A DNA stretch of 64,000 nt from Stenotrophomonas sp. SAU14A_NAIMI4_5 (GCF_003086795.1 NZ_CP026003.1:1384777-1448776); one strand, 5' to 3'; counted from the first letter of the stretch, positions 1 to 9,562 are shown. Notes: generated by a model from the sequence alone, not told the origin. Translations and numbers: made by a program.

Positions 1-620
1 TGCTGCGCGCGTTCAAGAACCGCTTCGGCGCGGTCAACGAGTTGGGCGTGTTCGCCATGGGCGACAAGGGCCTGAAGGAAGTCTCCAACCCGTCGGCCAT
101 CTTCCTGTCCGGTGCCAGCACCCATCAGCCGGGCAGCTGCGTGATGGTGACCCGCGAGGGCACCCGGCCGCTGCTGGTGGAAGTGCAGGCGCTGGTCGAT
201 GCCTCGCCGCTGTCCAACCCGCGCCGTGTCGCCGTTGGCCTGGAACAGAACCGCCTGGCCATGCTGCTGGCGGTGCTGCACCGTCATGGCGGCGTGCTGG
301 TGGGCGACCAGGACGTGTTCGTCAATGTCGTAGGTGGCATCCGCGTGCAGGAGACCGCCGCCGATCTGCCGGTGCTGCTGGCCGTGCTGTCGTCGCTGCA
401 GGACCGGCCGCTGGCGGAAAAGACGATCGCCTTCGGCGAGGTCGGCCTGTCGGGCGAGATCCGCCCGGTGCCCAATGGCGAGGACCGCCTGCGCGAGGCG
501 GCGACCCACGGATTCAAGCGCGCCATCGTGCCCAAGGCCAACGCCCCCAAGGGCGGCACGGTGAAGGGCATGGAAGTGATCGCGGTCGAACGCCTGTCCG
601 AGGCCATCGACGCCGCGTGA
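1..620 (+). CDS. radA: DNA repair protein RadA (3' part)
   Basis: The frame is open from the window edge, so only the C-terminal part of the protein is present. The first residues (LRAFKNRFGAVNELGVFAM) match the KNRFG region of RadA/Sms, the RecA-like ATPase that helps process recombination intermediates. The rest is the Lon-protease-like C-terminal domain, visible as a run such as VFVNVVGGIRVQETAADLP and GEVGLSGEIRPV. The Walker A part and the N-terminal zinc finger lie outside the window. The gene ends in AIDAA, and a GTAG palindrome cluster follows directly. The identification is firm from the conserved segments. Confidence 0.93.
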   Translation, partial: LRAFKNRFGAVNELGVFAMGDKGLKEVSNPSAIFLSGASTHQPGSCVMVTREGTRPLLVEVQALVDASPLSNPRRVAVGLEQNRLAMLLAVLHRHGGVLVGDQDVFVNVVGGIRVQETAADLPVLLAVLSSLQDRPLAEKTIAFGEVGLSGEIRPVPNGEDRLREAATHGFKRAIVPKANAPKGGTVKGMEVIAVERLSEAIDAA

Positions 621-630
621 CGCGCGCCCC

Positions 631-719
631 GTAGAGTCGAGCTTGCTCGACTGCTTTTTGTAGAGTCGAGCCATGCTCGACTGGCGATCGAACAGCCGTC
701 GAGCATGGCTCGACGCTAC
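631..719. repeat. GTAG-type (SMAG/REP) palindrome cluster
   Basis: Three copies of a short palindrome occur here. Each starts with GTAG and has arms GTCGAGC / GCTCGAC: two head-to-tail on the plus strand at 631-654 and 660-684, and one inverted at 697-719. This is the typical form of the SMAG family of REP-like elements described in S. maltophilia. The cluster lies between radA and the Hsp90-like gene and could form stable RNA hairpins. Confidence 0.85.
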
Positions 720-831
720 AAAAGGCCAAGCGCAGCGTCCGATGCAGTAACGGTCAGCTTCGCTGTGCTAGTTTTCCCGGCTCGACGACGGCGCCTCCTG
801 GCGCCTTGTGTGGCAAGGAGTAACCGATTTC

Positions 832-2688
832 ATGCAGGACCCGACGCTCAGCACCCCCGCCGCCGAAATCCGCCGCGCAGGGGTCGATCTCAATGGACTG
901 ATGACGGTGCTGGGCAAGCACCTGTATTCCACCCCGATGGTGGCCCTGCGCGAGCTGGTGCAGAACGCGCACGATTCGATCATCCGCCGCCGCCTCGAGC
1001 AGCCGGGCATCGAGCTGCCTTCGCGCATCTCGGTGCAGGTCGATGCCGCCGCCGGCGTGCTGCGCATCACCGATACCGGCGCCGGCCTGACCCGCCAGGA
1101 AATCCACGATTACCTGGCCACCGTCGGCGTCGGCTACACCCGTGGCCTGCGCCAGGGCGGTGATGACCAGGACGGCCTGATCGGCATGTTCGGCCTGGGC
1201 TTCCTCTCGGCCTTCGTGCTGGCGCGCCGGGTGAGCGTGCGCACCACCTCCTACCAGACACCGGAGCTGGGCCACCTGTATGTGTCCAGCAACGCCGAGC
1301 AGTACACGGTGAGCGAAGTGCCGGCGCGCGCCGTCGGCACCGAAGTGGAGCTGGAGCTGCACGCTGATTTCCTGCCGCTGGCCAACGAGGCGCGCCTGTA
1401 CGAGGTGTTGGGCCGCTACTGCGCGCTGCTGTCCGAACCGATCTTCATCGGTGCCGCCGCCGAGGCCCTCAACCCGGAACCGCCGCCGTGGCGCGGGCAG
1501 GGCGAGGTGGCGCTGCACCCGGTGCAGGCGCGTCGCCAGGCGCTGCAGTTCGCCGCGCGGTTCGAGCATGATTTCGAACCCATCGTGACTGTGCCGCTGC
1601 GCGCCGACGCCGACAGCGATGCCACCGGCATGCTGTGGGTGCAGGACGGTGCGACCTACGGCACCAGCGACAACCGCAATCTGTCGGTGTTCGTGCGCGG
1701 CATGCTGCTCGACGACGATGCGCGCGACCTGCTGCCGCCGTGGGCGGGCTTCATCGGCGGGGTGATCGAATCCTCGCGCCTGACCCCGACCGCCAGCCGC
1801 GAGGACCTGCAGCGCGACGACCAGTACCGCGCTGTGCAGCACGCGCTGCTGGAAGCGCTGATCGACGGCCTGGCCGACGTCGCGCGGCAGCAGCCTGAAG
1901 CATGGCGACGCGTGCTGGCCCGCCACAACGAGGCGCTGCTGGGTGCGGCGCTGTGCGATGAGCGCCTGTTCGAGCTGCTGCTGGAACACGTGCGCGTGCC
2001 GACCTCGCAGGGCGACCTGCCGGCCAGCGCGCTGCCGGCGCGTGGTGCCGTGCACGTGATCCTCGACAACGGTGGCGGCTTCGAAGAAATGCTGTTCCGC
2101 GCGATGGGCGTGCCGGTCGCGCACGGCCATCGCTATGCGGTGGTGCCGTTCCTGCGCCGCTGGACCCAGGCCAAGGGCCTGCGTCTGGTGGAACTGGGCA
2201 CCGAGCAGGGCAACCGTTCGCTGTTCCGCACCGATGACAGCCTGGATGCCGCGCAGCTGGTCTGGCTGGGCGAACACCTGGGCGATGGCGAGCAGCTGCT
2301 GCCGGCGCGCTTCAGTCCCGAAGCGTTGCCGGTGGTGGTGGTGCCCGACCGCGAGGCCGAGCTGAAGCAGCGCCTGGAAGACGACGAGAACGACAAGCGC
2401 GTGTCGATGGCCGCGTTGCGCCTTGCGCGTCAGTTCACCGCGCGCATCGAGGCGCGCGCACCGTCGCGGTTGTACATCAACCTGGACAACCCGGCCGTGC
2501 AGGCCCTGCTGCAGGCCCAGCGCGACGGGCATCCGCAGGCACCGGCGGCCGCGCGCCTGCTGCGCTCGCTGAAGATCATCGTCTCCGCGCAGGGCCGCCC
2601 GCTGGCCCGTGGTGCGGCGACGCCCGGCCCGGACCTCAACGGCGCCTTCAGTGATATCGCCGGTGCCCTGCAGCAGATGCTGCGCTGA
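832..2688 (+). CDS. Hsp90-like (HtpG-type) GHKL ATPase
   Basis: The 618-residue protein has a GHKL/Hsp90 ATP-binding fold at its N-terminus. The helix ALRELVQNAHDSI gives the Glu and Asn that act on ATP and Mg, ITDTGAGLT is the DxGxG loop, and GLIGMFGLGFLSAF is the glycine-rich lid segment. The length is close to HtpG. The middle region also resembles Hsp90 proteins (FVRGMLLDDDARDLLPPWAGF, then SSRLTPTASREDLQRD, close to the Hsp90 SREXLQ motif). I chose the ATG at 832 because AAGGAG lies about 11 bases before it; a GTG at 808 is an alternative. The TPR gene starts 56 bases downstream, probably in the same transcript. The function is inferred to be chaperone-like; the client is unknown. Confidence 0.8.
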   Translation: MQDPTLSTPAAEIRRAGVDLNGLMTVLGKHLYSTPMVALRELVQNAHDSIIRRRLEQPGIELPSRISVQVDAAAGVLRITDTGAGLTRQEIHDYLATVGVGYTRGLRQGGDDQDGLIGMFGLGFLSAFVLARRVSVRTTSYQTPELGHLYVSSNAEQYTVSEVPARAVGTEVELELHADFLPLANEARLYEVLGRYCALLSEPIFIGAAAEALNPEPPPWRGQGEVALHPVQARRQALQFAARFEHDFEPIVTVPLRADADSDATGMLWVQDGATYGTSDNRNLSVFVRGMLLDDDARDLLPPWAGFIGGVIESSRLTPTASREDLQRDDQYRAVQHALLEALIDGLADVARQQPEAWRRVLARHNEALLGAALCDERLFELLLEHVRVPTSQGDLPASALPARGAVHVILDNGGGFEEMLFRAMGVPVAHGHRYAVVPFLRRWTQAKGLRLVELGTEQGNRSLFRTDDSLDAAQLVWLGEHLGDGEQLLPARFSPEALPVVVVPDREAELKQRLEDDENDKRVSMAALRLARQFTARIEARAPSRLYINLDNPAVQALLQAQRDGHPQAPAAARLLRSLKIIVSAQGRPLARGAATPGPDLNGAFSDIAGALQQMLR

Positions 2689-2744
2689 GCACCGCACACA
2701 CTTTCTCTCATCCAGCCTCACGCTAGACAGGAGCACCAACCCCC

Positions 2745-5051
2745 ATGGATATCTGGAACTGGGTCGAAAAGCTGCAGGAAGACCTGCGCCAGGCCGGCCA
2801 GGCGCAGAACGCACACCTGCTGACCCGCCTTGCCGACGAAGTCAGTGAACTGCAGGTCGACCGCGTCGATGCGCTGCTGCCCGAGGCGCGTGCGCTGGGC
2901 AAGGCGCTGGACAACCCCTGGGTCGACGTCTACGTCGGCCACTGGGCGCTGCGCAACCGCGTGGGCAACCGCGTTGAAGGCGAGAGCGCGCTCGGCGAGG
3001 CGGTGTCGCTGTTCGAGCGCGCGCATCGCGAGGACACCCTGGAATGCCCGCAGTCGATCTGCGTGACCCAGGATCTGGCCGCCTGCTACGGCAACATCGA
3101 CGGCCCGGGCTGGGTGCCCGAGCGCATCGAGGTCTGCGACGAAACGCTGGCGCGCATCGATCCGACCTGGGCCTGCTTCCAGTGCCTGAGCTGCGAGAAA
3201 GCCGACGCGCTGCTCGATGACGGCCGTGCGCAGGACGCGCTGGATTACCTGAAGGCGCAGGCCGATGCGGTGGAAGCGCGCGGCAAGGAAGTGTTCGACA
3301 GCTTCCCGGAAATGCAGATCAAGATCCTGCTGGCCAGCGGCCGTGCCGACGAGGCGATGGTGCTGATCGAGCAGCGCGAAGCTGAGGTGGCCGCAGCCGG
3401 CGAGTACGAACCAGCCAACTGCACGGTGCCGCGCCGCCTGTCGCGCGCGTGGGCGCTGGCCCAGCTGGGCCGCGACGAAGAGGCGCTGCAGCAGCTGGTA
3501 CCGTGGAGCGAACTGACCCCAAACACCTGGCGTCTGTGGGCCAACACGGTGGCGCTGCTGTGCAGCCGCGACCCGGCCCGCAACACCTGGGACCTGGGCA
3601 CGCGCTTCAACACCATCATCGAACACTTCGCCAGCGTCGGTGCCCACCGTCTGGTGATCGAGCTGGCAGCACTGAGCCTGGAACTGGCCCTGCAGCGCGG
3701 CGCGCGCTGGGTGGCGCAGCGCCAGCTTGGCCTGGCCCGCACCCACCTGGCACAGCTGCGCCAGGACCGCGGTGCCGGCGCGCTGGTGGCTGGCCTGGCT
3801 GCGCGCATCGACGCACTGCCCGACGTTGAACCGCTGCCGGTGCCTGCCGCCGAGCTGCTGGCCTGGCTGGAAGCGCGCGGGGAACAGCAGCAGTCGCGCG
3901 ACCCCGAGCGCGAGGCGCAGTGGCTGTTGCAGGCGCATGCGCAGTGCCCGGATGACGAGGCGCTGGCCGAGGTGGCCGCATCGGCGCTGAACGCCTGTGG
4001 CGCGCAGACCGAAGCGCGCGCGTTGCTGTGGGACTTCGTGCGCGCACATGCCCAGGAGGACGGCGCCGCTGCCTACACGCTGATGCGCTGGCTGACCGAG
4101 CAGGGCGACGACGATGGCCTGCGCCGCCTGGCCGACACCTATCGCGGCAGCGTGCCGGTGTTCGCGCACTGGTGCGAGGTGCAGCGCGCACGCCGCGTGT
4201 CCGACTGGCCGGCGCTGGAGCAGGCCGCACAGGCGCTGCTGGCGCTGTCGCCGGGCTCGCATGGCGCGCGTGGCACGCTGGCGCGCATGTACATGGAAAC
4301 CGGCCGCTTCAGCGATGCGCAGGCCTGTTACGCGCAGCTGGTGGAAACGCTGGAGGATCCCAATGCCGCGCACTGGGACCACATGAGCGCGGCCAGTGCT
4401 GCGCGCGATTGGGACGCGGTGCGCCGCTCGGCCGCGGCCATCGGCATGGAGCTGTCCAGCCAGGACGGCGTGGTCGAAGAGCCGTGGGGCTGGGTGATCA
4501 TCCGCAGCCTGGAGCAGGGCGAGCCGATGGAGTACTACGCGCGCCGCACCGGCCCGGTGACCGCGCGCATCGTCGAGAACGCGCCGGCCAACCGTGCCCA
4601 GCAGGTGGGTGACTGGGTGGTGTTCGATGCCGCGCTGGTGCACCCGGCACCGGAAGAGGAAGAGCAGCGCCAGCACTTCATTCCGACCTATGCGCAGGTG
4701 CACGTGCTGGAACGTGGTGGCTTCGAGCGCAGCTGGCTGATTGACGGCGCGCACCCGGGCGAAGAGGCCTGGAATGCGTTCACGGAAGGTGCCGAAGCGC
4801 AGGGCTGGCAGGTGTGGGCGCACAGCCGCCCGGATTACACCGTGACCGACCCGGATGCGGACGAGGGCACGCTGCCGGGCCTGCTGTTCACCGTGGCCCA
4901 GCCGCAGGGGCATGCGCCGCTTGCGCTGCATCGTTACCTGCAGCAGTCCACCGCTGGCTGGTCGCACCCGCAGTGCTGGCTGCGCCTGGCTGAAGCCTGC
5001 AACCAGGACCGGCAGCCGCACCTGGATGTGATCGAGCGGTACGGCTTGTAA
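2745..5051 (+). CDS. large TPR-like protein paired with Hsp90-like gene
   Basis: This 768-residue soluble protein has no signal peptide. It is dominated by alpha-helical, Ala/Leu-rich repeats that look like tetratricopeptide repeats, for example around residues 430-620 (ARALLWDFVRAHAQ, LEQAAQALLALSPGSHGARG, TLARMYMETGRFSDAQACYA). A Cys-rich patch WACFQCLSCEKAD sits near residues 144-156. The C-terminal 150 residues look like a separate mixed alpha/beta domain that I do not recognise. The gene follows the Hsp90-like ATPase at 56 bases, so the two are likely co-transcribed. In eukaryotes TPR proteins are common Hsp90 partners; a comparable pairing here is an inference only. Confidence 0.72.
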   Translation: MDIWNWVEKLQEDLRQAGQAQNAHLLTRLADEVSELQVDRVDALLPEARALGKALDNPWVDVYVGHWALRNRVGNRVEGESALGEAVSLFERAHREDTLECPQSICVTQDLAACYGNIDGPGWVPERIEVCDETLARIDPTWACFQCLSCEKADALLDDGRAQDALDYLKAQADAVEARGKEVFDSFPEMQIKILLASGRADEAMVLIEQREAEVAAAGEYEPANCTVPRRLSRAWALAQLGRDEEALQQLVPWSELTPNTWRLWANTVALLCSRDPARNTWDLGTRFNTIIEHFASVGAHRLVIELAALSLELALQRGARWVAQRQLGLARTHLAQLRQDRGAGALVAGLAARIDALPDVEPLPVPAAELLAWLEARGEQQQSRDPEREAQWLLQAHAQCPDDEALAEVAASALNACGAQTEARALLWDFVRAHAQEDGAAAYTLMRWLTEQGDDDGLRRLADTYRGSVPVFAHWCEVQRARRVSDWPALEQAAQALLALSPGSHGARGTLARMYMETGRFSDAQACYAQLVETLEDPNAAHWDHMSAASAARDWDAVRRSAAAIGMELSSQDGVVEEPWGWVIIRSLEQGEPMEYYARRTGPVTARIVENAPANRAQQVGDWVVFDAALVHPAPEEEEQRQHFIPTYAQVHVLERGGFERSWLIDGAHPGEEAWNAFTEGAEAQGWQVWAHSRPDYTVTDPDADEGTLPGLLFTVAQPQGHAPLALHRYLQQSTAGWSHPQCWLRLAEACNQDRQPHLDVIERYGL

Positions 5052-5070
5052 TCTCTACCGCGCTGCGCGC

Positions 5071-5179
5071 TCGCCGGGCATGGCCCGGCGCTACCGGTCC
5101 CCGGTGGGTGCCGAGCATGGGCTCGGCTCTACACACCTGTCCCATGCCCTGAGGTGGGTGCCGACCGTTGGTCGGCACG
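5071..5179. repeat. mixed REP-like palindromes between convergent genes
   Basis: Three palindromes of different stem sequence lie in tandem: one with arms GCCGGGC / GCCCGGC ending in CTAC (5073-5094), one with GCCGAGC / GCTCGGC (about 5103-5132) and one with GCCGACC / GGTCGGC (about 5151-5178). The second and third are preceded by GGTGGGT. They occupy the gap between the convergent TPR and CcsA-like genes and may protect or end both mRNAs. Confidence 0.7.
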
Positions 5180-5182
5180 CCT

Positions 5183-5977
5183 TTACCGCGTATGCCCGAA
5201 CACCAGCTCGATGACGAACTGGCTGCCGAAGAACGCCAGCAGCAGCAACAGCATCGCCGACAGCGTCCAATGCACCGCCTTCGTCCCGCGCCAGCCGTAG
5301 CGGCGGCGGCCGATCAGCAGCACGCCGAACACGATCCACGACAGCACGCTGAGCACGGTCTTGTGCACCAGCTTCTGCGCCAGCAGGTCATCGACGAACA
5401 GCACGCCGGTGACCAGGGTCAGGGTGAGCAGGGCGAAGCCCACGGTGATGACCCGGAACAGCAGGGCTTCCAGGTCGGCCAGCGGCGGCAGTGCACGCAG
5501 CCACGGACGGAACTCGCGTCGGCGCAGCGCCCGTTCCTGCAGCCACAGCATGATCGCCAGCAGGGCAGCGATGCTCAGCGTGGCGTAGGCCAGCAGGGCC
5601 AGCCAGGCGTGGCTGGCCAGGCGCCAGCCCAGCACCTTGCTCGGCTCATGGCCGTAGCCGTGGTAGACCGCCAGCAGCAGCGCGGCCAGCGGGAACACCA
5701 CCACGCCCAGCGCCGACATGCGCCCACGCGCACCGACCAGCGAGGTCAGCCAGGCCATGCCCAGGCCGACCAGCGACAGCGCGGCGAAGAAGTGCATGTC
5801 CGGGCCGCCGGTGGTGCGCATCGCCACCAGCACGTGGTAGCCGCCGTGCAGCAGCATGGCCGGCAGCGCCGGCCACAGCCAGGTGGGTGAACCGACGGCA
5901 TCATCGCGGCCAAGCGCACGCACCAGCAGGGCGCTGGCGGCCAGGTAGAGCAGGGCGGCGATGAGAACGATTAACAT
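5183..5977 (-). CDS. CcsA/YpjD-family inner-membrane protein
   Basis: The 264-residue polytopic membrane protein has about eight hydrophobic segments beginning at residue 2. It resembles the CcsA/YpjD branch of the cytochrome c assembly family, with conserved histidines in membrane contexts (LLHGGYHVLVA, SHAWLALLAY, LVHKTVLSVLSWIVFGVLL) and the family's WxxR-type loop near RRRYGWRGTKAVHW. Homologues often sit divergently beside ffh, exactly as here. A role in haem or cytochrome handling is usually assumed but is not proven for the YpjD branch. The start at 5977 gives a normal first membrane segment. Confidence 0.82.
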   Translation of the reverse strand: MLIVLIAALLYLAASALLVRALGRDDAVGSPTWLWPALPAMLLHGGYHVLVAMRTTGGPDMHFFAALSLVGLGMAWLTSLVGARGRMSALGVVVFPLAALLLAVYHGYGHEPSKVLGWRLASHAWLALLAYATLSIAALLAIMLWLQERALRRREFRPWLRALPPLADLEALLFRVITVGFALLTLTLVTGVLFVDDLLAQKLVHKTVLSVLSWIVFGVLLIGRRRYGWRGTKAVHWTLSAMLLLLLAFFGSQFVIELVFGHTR

Positions 5978-6029
5978 CGTTGCAGTTTCGCATACCCCCG
6001 TGATGCTGGCGACGGCCCCGTGGTCGCAG

Positions 6030-6058
6030 CCCGGGAAGGCGGGCGGACCCGTTATACT
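6030..6058 (+). promoter_or_regulatory. possible ffh promoter
   Basis: TATACT at 6053-6058 is a good -10 hexamer about 42 bases before the ffh start codon. The -35 region at the expected distance is GC-rich and weak, so only the -10 is convincing. Confidence 0.4.
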
Positions 6059-6099
6059 GTCTGCCTTATTGTCCCCCGCTTTCAGACAGGTTGCGCCGC

Positions 6100-7476
6100 A
6101 TGTTCGAGTCCCTGACCCAGCGCCTTTCCGGCACCATCGAGCGCCTGCGTGGCCGCGGCCGCCTGACCGAGGAGAACATCCGCGAGGCGACCCGCGAAGT
6201 GCGCATCGCGCTGCTTGAAGCCGACGTCGCGCTGCCGGTGGTGCAGGCCCTGATCGAGCGCATCAAGGTGCGCGCGGTCGGCCAGGAAGTGCTGAAGTCG
6301 CTGACCCCGGGCCAGGCCCTCATCAAGGTCGTGCGCGACGAGCTGACCGCGGTGATGGGCGCCGAAGCCAGCGACCTGAACCTCAACGTTCCCGCCCCGG
6401 CCATCATCCTGATGGCGGGCCTGCAGGGCGCCGGCAAGACCACCACCGTGGGCAAGCTGGCCAAGCACCTGAAGGAAAAGCGCAAGAAGAAGGTGATGGT
6501 GGTGTCGGCCGACGTCTACCGTCCGGCCGCGATCGAGCAGCTGAAGACCCTGGCCGAACAGGTCGGCGTGCTGTTCTTCCCGTCCAGCGCCGACCAGAAG
6601 CCGGAAGCCATCGTGCGCGCCGCCATCGACGATGCACGCCGTTCGTTCGTCGACGTGCTGATTGTCGATACCGCCGGCCGCCTGGCCATCGACGAAGCGA
6701 TGATGGCCGAGATCAAGGCCCTGCACGCGGCGGTCAACCCGGCTGAAACCCTGTTCGTTGTCGACGCCATGACCGGCCAGGACGCGGCCAACACCGCCAA
6801 GGCCTTCGGCGATGCGCTGCCGCTGACCGGCGTGGTGCTGACCAAGACCGACGGTGACGCCCGTGGCGGTGCCGCGCTGAGCGTGCGCTACATCACCGGC
6901 AAGCCGATCAAGTTCGTCGGTGTCAGCGAAAAGCCGGAAGGCCTGGACGTATTCCACCCGGACCGCATCGCCAGCCGCATCCTCGACATGGGCGACGTGC
7001 TGTCGCTGGTCGAGCAGGTCGAGCAGCAGGTCGACAAGGACAAGGCCGCCAAGCTGGCCGAGAAGGTCGCCAAGGGCAAGAAGTTCGATCTGAACGACAT
7101 GCGTGACCAGCTGGAGCAGATGCAGAACATGGGCGGCATCGGCGGCCTGATGGACAAGCTGCCGGGCTTGGGCAACATCCCCGAGCACCTGAAGCAGCAG
7201 GTCAGCCAGGGCAAGGAAGTGCCGCGCATGATCGCCATCATCAGCTCGATGACCAAGAAGGAACGGCGCAACCCGAACCTGCTCAATGGCTCGCGCCGCG
7301 CGCGCATTGCCAAGGGCTCGGGCGTGACCCCGGCCGACGTCAACAAGCTCATGAAGCAGTACATGCAGATGGAAAAGATGATGAGCAAGATGGCCGGCGG
7401 CGGCATGAAGGGCATGATGCGCAGCATGAAGGGCATGATGGGCGCCATGGGCGGCCGCGGCATGCCGTTCCGTTGA
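6100..7476 (+). CDS. ffh: signal recognition particle protein Ffh
   Basis: Ffh is the SRP54-type GTPase that binds 4.5S RNA and signal sequences and delivers ribosomes to FtsY at the membrane. The N-domain (MFESLTQRLSGTIERLRGRG) is followed by the G-domain with GLQGAGKTTTVGKLA (G1), DTAGRLAIDEAMM (G3) and TKTDGDARGGAAL (G4 and neighbour). The C-terminal methionine-rich M domain ends in repeated GMMRSMKGMMGAMGG segments. The 458-residue length is normal. I use the ATG at 6100; a TTG three codons upstream is also in frame. No ffs RNA gene is seen in this window. Confidence 0.97.
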   Translation: MFESLTQRLSGTIERLRGRGRLTEENIREATREVRIALLEADVALPVVQALIERIKVRAVGQEVLKSLTPGQALIKVVRDELTAVMGAEASDLNLNVPAPAIILMAGLQGAGKTTTVGKLAKHLKEKRKKKVMVVSADVYRPAAIEQLKTLAEQVGVLFFPSSADQKPEAIVRAAIDDARRSFVDVLIVDTAGRLAIDEAMMAEIKALHAAVNPAETLFVVDAMTGQDAANTAKAFGDALPLTGVVLTKTDGDARGGAALSVRYITGKPIKFVGVSEKPEGLDVFHPDRIASRILDMGDVLSLVEQVEQQVDKDKAAKLAEKVAKGKKFDLNDMRDQLEQMQNMGGIGGLMDKLPGLGNIPEHLKQQVSQGKEVPRMIAIISSMTKKERRNPNLLNGSRRARIAKGSGVTPADVNKLMKQYMQMEKMMSKMAGGGMKGMMRSMKGMMGAMGGRGMPFR

Positions 7477-7518
7477 TGTGTTGAGCCGCGGGCACGCGCC
7501 GTGGTCGGCGCGGCCTGT

Positions 7519-7576
7519 GTAGAGTCGAGCTTGCTCGACTGCTGTAGGTGGTCCAGTCGAGCAAGCTCGACTCTAC
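7519..7576. repeat. paired GTAG palindrome (SMAG)
   Basis: Two inverted copies of the GTAG-GTCGAGC palindrome face each other (GTAG at the left edge, CTAC at the right edge), with a spacer of about ten bases. The whole unit could fold into a long cruciform or hairpin between ffh and the nitronate monooxygenase gene. Confidence 0.85.
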
Positions 7577-7630
7577 CCATCTCCTGCGCGCACCATGGGG
7601 GCCTGTCCGAAACGATAGGCCGCCCTGCTG

Positions 7631-8701
7631 ATGTCCGATGTCACTGCCCGCGCCGAGGCGTTCTGCCAGCGCTTTGGTGTTTCCGTTCCGATCCTGCTGG
7701 CACCGATGGCCGGTGCCTGCCCGGTGCCGCTGTCGGCCGCGCTGGCCAATGCCGGCAGCATGGGCGCGATGGGCGCCGTGCTGTCGCCGGCCGCCGACAT
7801 CGGCCGCTGGATGGATGACTTCCGCGCTGCTTCCGCCGGCCCGGCACAGGTAAACCTGTGGCTGCCGGATCCGGCGCCGGTTCGCGATGTCACCGCCGAA
7901 GCCGCCAGCCGCGCCTTCCTCGCCCAATGGGGCCCGGACGTGCCCGCCAGTGCCGCCGATGCCACGCCGGCAGATTTCGACGAACAGTTCGCTGCCTTGC
8001 TGGCCGCGCGCCCGGCGGTGGCCTCGACCATCATGGGCGTGTTGTCGCCGCGCCACGTGCAGCAGTTGAAGGACGCCGGCATCGCCTGGATCGCCTGCAC
8101 GACCACGCTGGCCGAAGCGCGCGCTGCGCAGGATGCCGGTGCCGATGCGGTGGTGGCGCAGGGCGCCGAAGCCGGCGGCCATCGCGGTGCGTTCGACCCG
8201 AGCCAGGCGGAGCGCCAGCTGGTGGGCCTGTTCGCGCTGCTGCCGCGCCTGGCCGACCACCTGCAGATTCCGGTGATCGCCGCCGGTGGCATCGCCGATG
8301 GGCGTGGCATCGCGGCGGCGCTCACGCTGGGCGCCAGCGCGGTGCAGATCGGCACCGCCTTCCTGCGCACGCCGGAAGCGGCCATCGCCTCGGCGTGGGC
8401 CGATGGCCTGGCCGCCACGGAACCCGAAGACACCTGGCCGACCCGCGCCTTCAGTGGCCGTCTGGGTCGTGGCCTGGCGACGCCCTATGTGCGTGCCGCT
8501 GCCGCGGACAGTGCCCCGGCGCCGCGCCCGTACCCGGTGCAGCGCGGGCTGACCGCACCGATGCGCAAGCAGGCGGCGCAGGAAAACCGCCTGGCCGCGA
8601 TGCAGGCCTGGGCCGGACAATCGGCCTGGATGGCACCGGCAGCACCCGCCGCCGACGTACTGCGCGACATGTGGCAACAGGCGCAGGCGCTGCTGCGATG
8701 A
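7631..8701 (+). CDS. nitronate monooxygenase family flavoprotein
   Basis: This 356-residue TIM-barrel flavoprotein is of the NPD/2-nitropropane dioxygenase family, which oxidises alkyl nitronates with FMN. Visible signatures are [19 protein letters not shown] at the N-terminal strand, [11 protein letters not shown] with the family's GxEAGGH motif, and [19 protein letters not shown] with [11 protein letters not shown] for phosphate binding by FMN. The last codon overlaps the start of the next gene (ATGA), so the two are translationally coupled. Substrate specificity cannot be read from the sequence. Confidence 0.88.
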   Translation: MSDVTARAEAFCQRFGVSVPILLAPMAGACPVPLSAALANAGSMGAMGAVLSPAADIGRWMDDFRAASAGPAQVNLWLPDPAPVRDVTAEAASRAFLAQWGPDVPASAADATPADFDEQFAALLAARPAVASTIMGVLSPRHVQQLKDAGIAWIACTTTLAEARAAQDAGADAVVAQGAEAGGHRGAFDPSQAERQLVGLFALLPRLADHLQIPVIAAGGIADGRGIAAALTLGASAVQIGTAFLRTPEAAIASAWADGLAATEPEDTWPTRAFSGRLGRGLATPYVRAAAADSAPAPRPYPVQRGLTAPMRKQAAQENRLAAMQAWAGQSAWMAPAAPAADVLRDMWQQAQALLR

Positions 8702-9480
8702 CGGTGTTCTGCAATGGTCGGCCGGCGCAGGTGGAGGATCTTCTGCCGGCCCTGGTCAACTACGGCCACTTCACCTCGATGCAGGTGCGTGGCCATGCCG
8801 TGCAGGGGCGGGAGCTGCATCTGGCGCGGCTGTCGCAGGCCACGCGCGAACTGTTTGGCAGCGAACTCGATGTCGCGCAGGTGCAGGCCTGGATGGCGCA
8901 GGCGCTGCAGCAGGCCGGGCAGGGCGATGCGTCGCTGCGGGTGACGGTGTATTCGCGCCACTTCGATTTCCGCACTCCGCTGGCGGCCGTGCCGGTGGAT
9001 GTGCTGGTGGCGGTGTCCGCTCCGGTGGCGCTGACCGCACCGAAGCGGGTGCGAAGCGTGGTCTGGCAGCGCGAGCTGCCGCAGATCAAGCATGTGGGCA
9101 CGTTCGGCCTGTTTGCCGAGCGTCGTGCGGCGATGGCGGCGGGCTTTGACGATGTGCTGTTCGTGTCGGCTGGCGGCGAGATCAGCGAAGGCAGTACCTG
9201 GAACCTGGCGCTGCACGACGGTGAACGCCTGATCTGGCCGCAGGCCCCGGCCCTGCGCGGGACCGCTGAGGCGCTGCTGCAGCGGCATTGGCCCGGCGCG
9301 CAGGCCACCCAACCACTGCGGCTGGCCGAGCTGGCCGGTGTGAAGGCGGCTTTTGCCTGCAATGCCAGTGGCCTGTGGGCGCTGGAGGCCATCGACGGGC
9401 AGGTGCTGCCTGGGTCGCAGGCCTTGGCTGAACAGGGCAGGGCGGTGCTGGCGGGGGTTGGCTGGGATCTGTTGGGCTGA
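8698..9480 (+). CDS. class-IV PLP aminotransferase-fold protein
   Basis: The 260-residue protein belongs to the class-IV aminotransferase fold (branched-chain transaminase, D-alanine transaminase, aminodeoxychorismate lyase). The likely PLP lysine is in [12 protein letters not shown], and the phosphate-cup motif is [12 protein letters not shown]. The start ATG overlaps the stop of the nitronate monooxygenase gene by four bases. I cannot decide between a transaminase and a PabC-like lyase. It is not beside other folate or branched-chain genes, and its partner is a flavoprotein, so a small two-enzyme amine or nitro-compound pathway is only a guess. Confidence 0.8.
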   Translation: MTVFCNGRPAQVEDLLPALVNYGHFTSMQVRGHAVQGRELHLARLSQATRELFGSELDVAQVQAWMAQALQQAGQGDASLRVTVYSRHFDFRTPLAAVPVDVLVAVSAPVALTAPKRVRSVVWQRELPQIKHVGTFGLFAERRAAMAAGFDDVLFVSAGGEISEGSTWNLALHDGERLIWPQAPALRGTAEALLQRHWPGAQATQPLRLAELAGVKAAFACNASGLWALEAIDGQVLPGSQALAEQGRAVLAGVGWDLLG

Positions 9481-9487
9481 GTGCCCC

Positions 9488-9509
9488 GCCGGGCATGGCC
9501 CGGCGCTAC
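9488..9509. repeat. REP-like palindrome
   Basis: A single palindrome with arms GCCGGGC / GCCCGGC, ending in CTAC, lies directly downstream of the aminotransferase gene and just upstream of the rpsP promoter. It may act as a transcript end or insulator. Confidence 0.65.
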
Positions 9510-9533
9510 CGTGAAGGCGGGCCACCCTTGGGG

Positions 9534-9562
9534 TTGGCTCGGCCGCGCTCTGCCGCTATAAT
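9534..9562 (+). promoter_or_regulatory. sigma70-type promoter of rpsP operon
   Basis: TTGGCT at 9534-9539 and TATAAT at 9557-9562 are separated by exactly 17 bases. The -10 is a perfect consensus. The rpsP start codon follows 49 bases after the -10, so this is the probable main promoter of rpsP-rimM-trmD-rplS. Confidence 0.8.

Noticed and set aside
631-719. CRISPR-like repeats
   Set aside because: Palindromic units are adjacent or inverted with irregular spacing and no unique spacers; they are REP/SMAG elements.
7858-8697. Long in-frame extension of the aminotransferase gene upstream of 8698
   Set aside because: It is another frame of the nitronate monooxygenase gene; the class-IV fold starts at the ATG at 8698.
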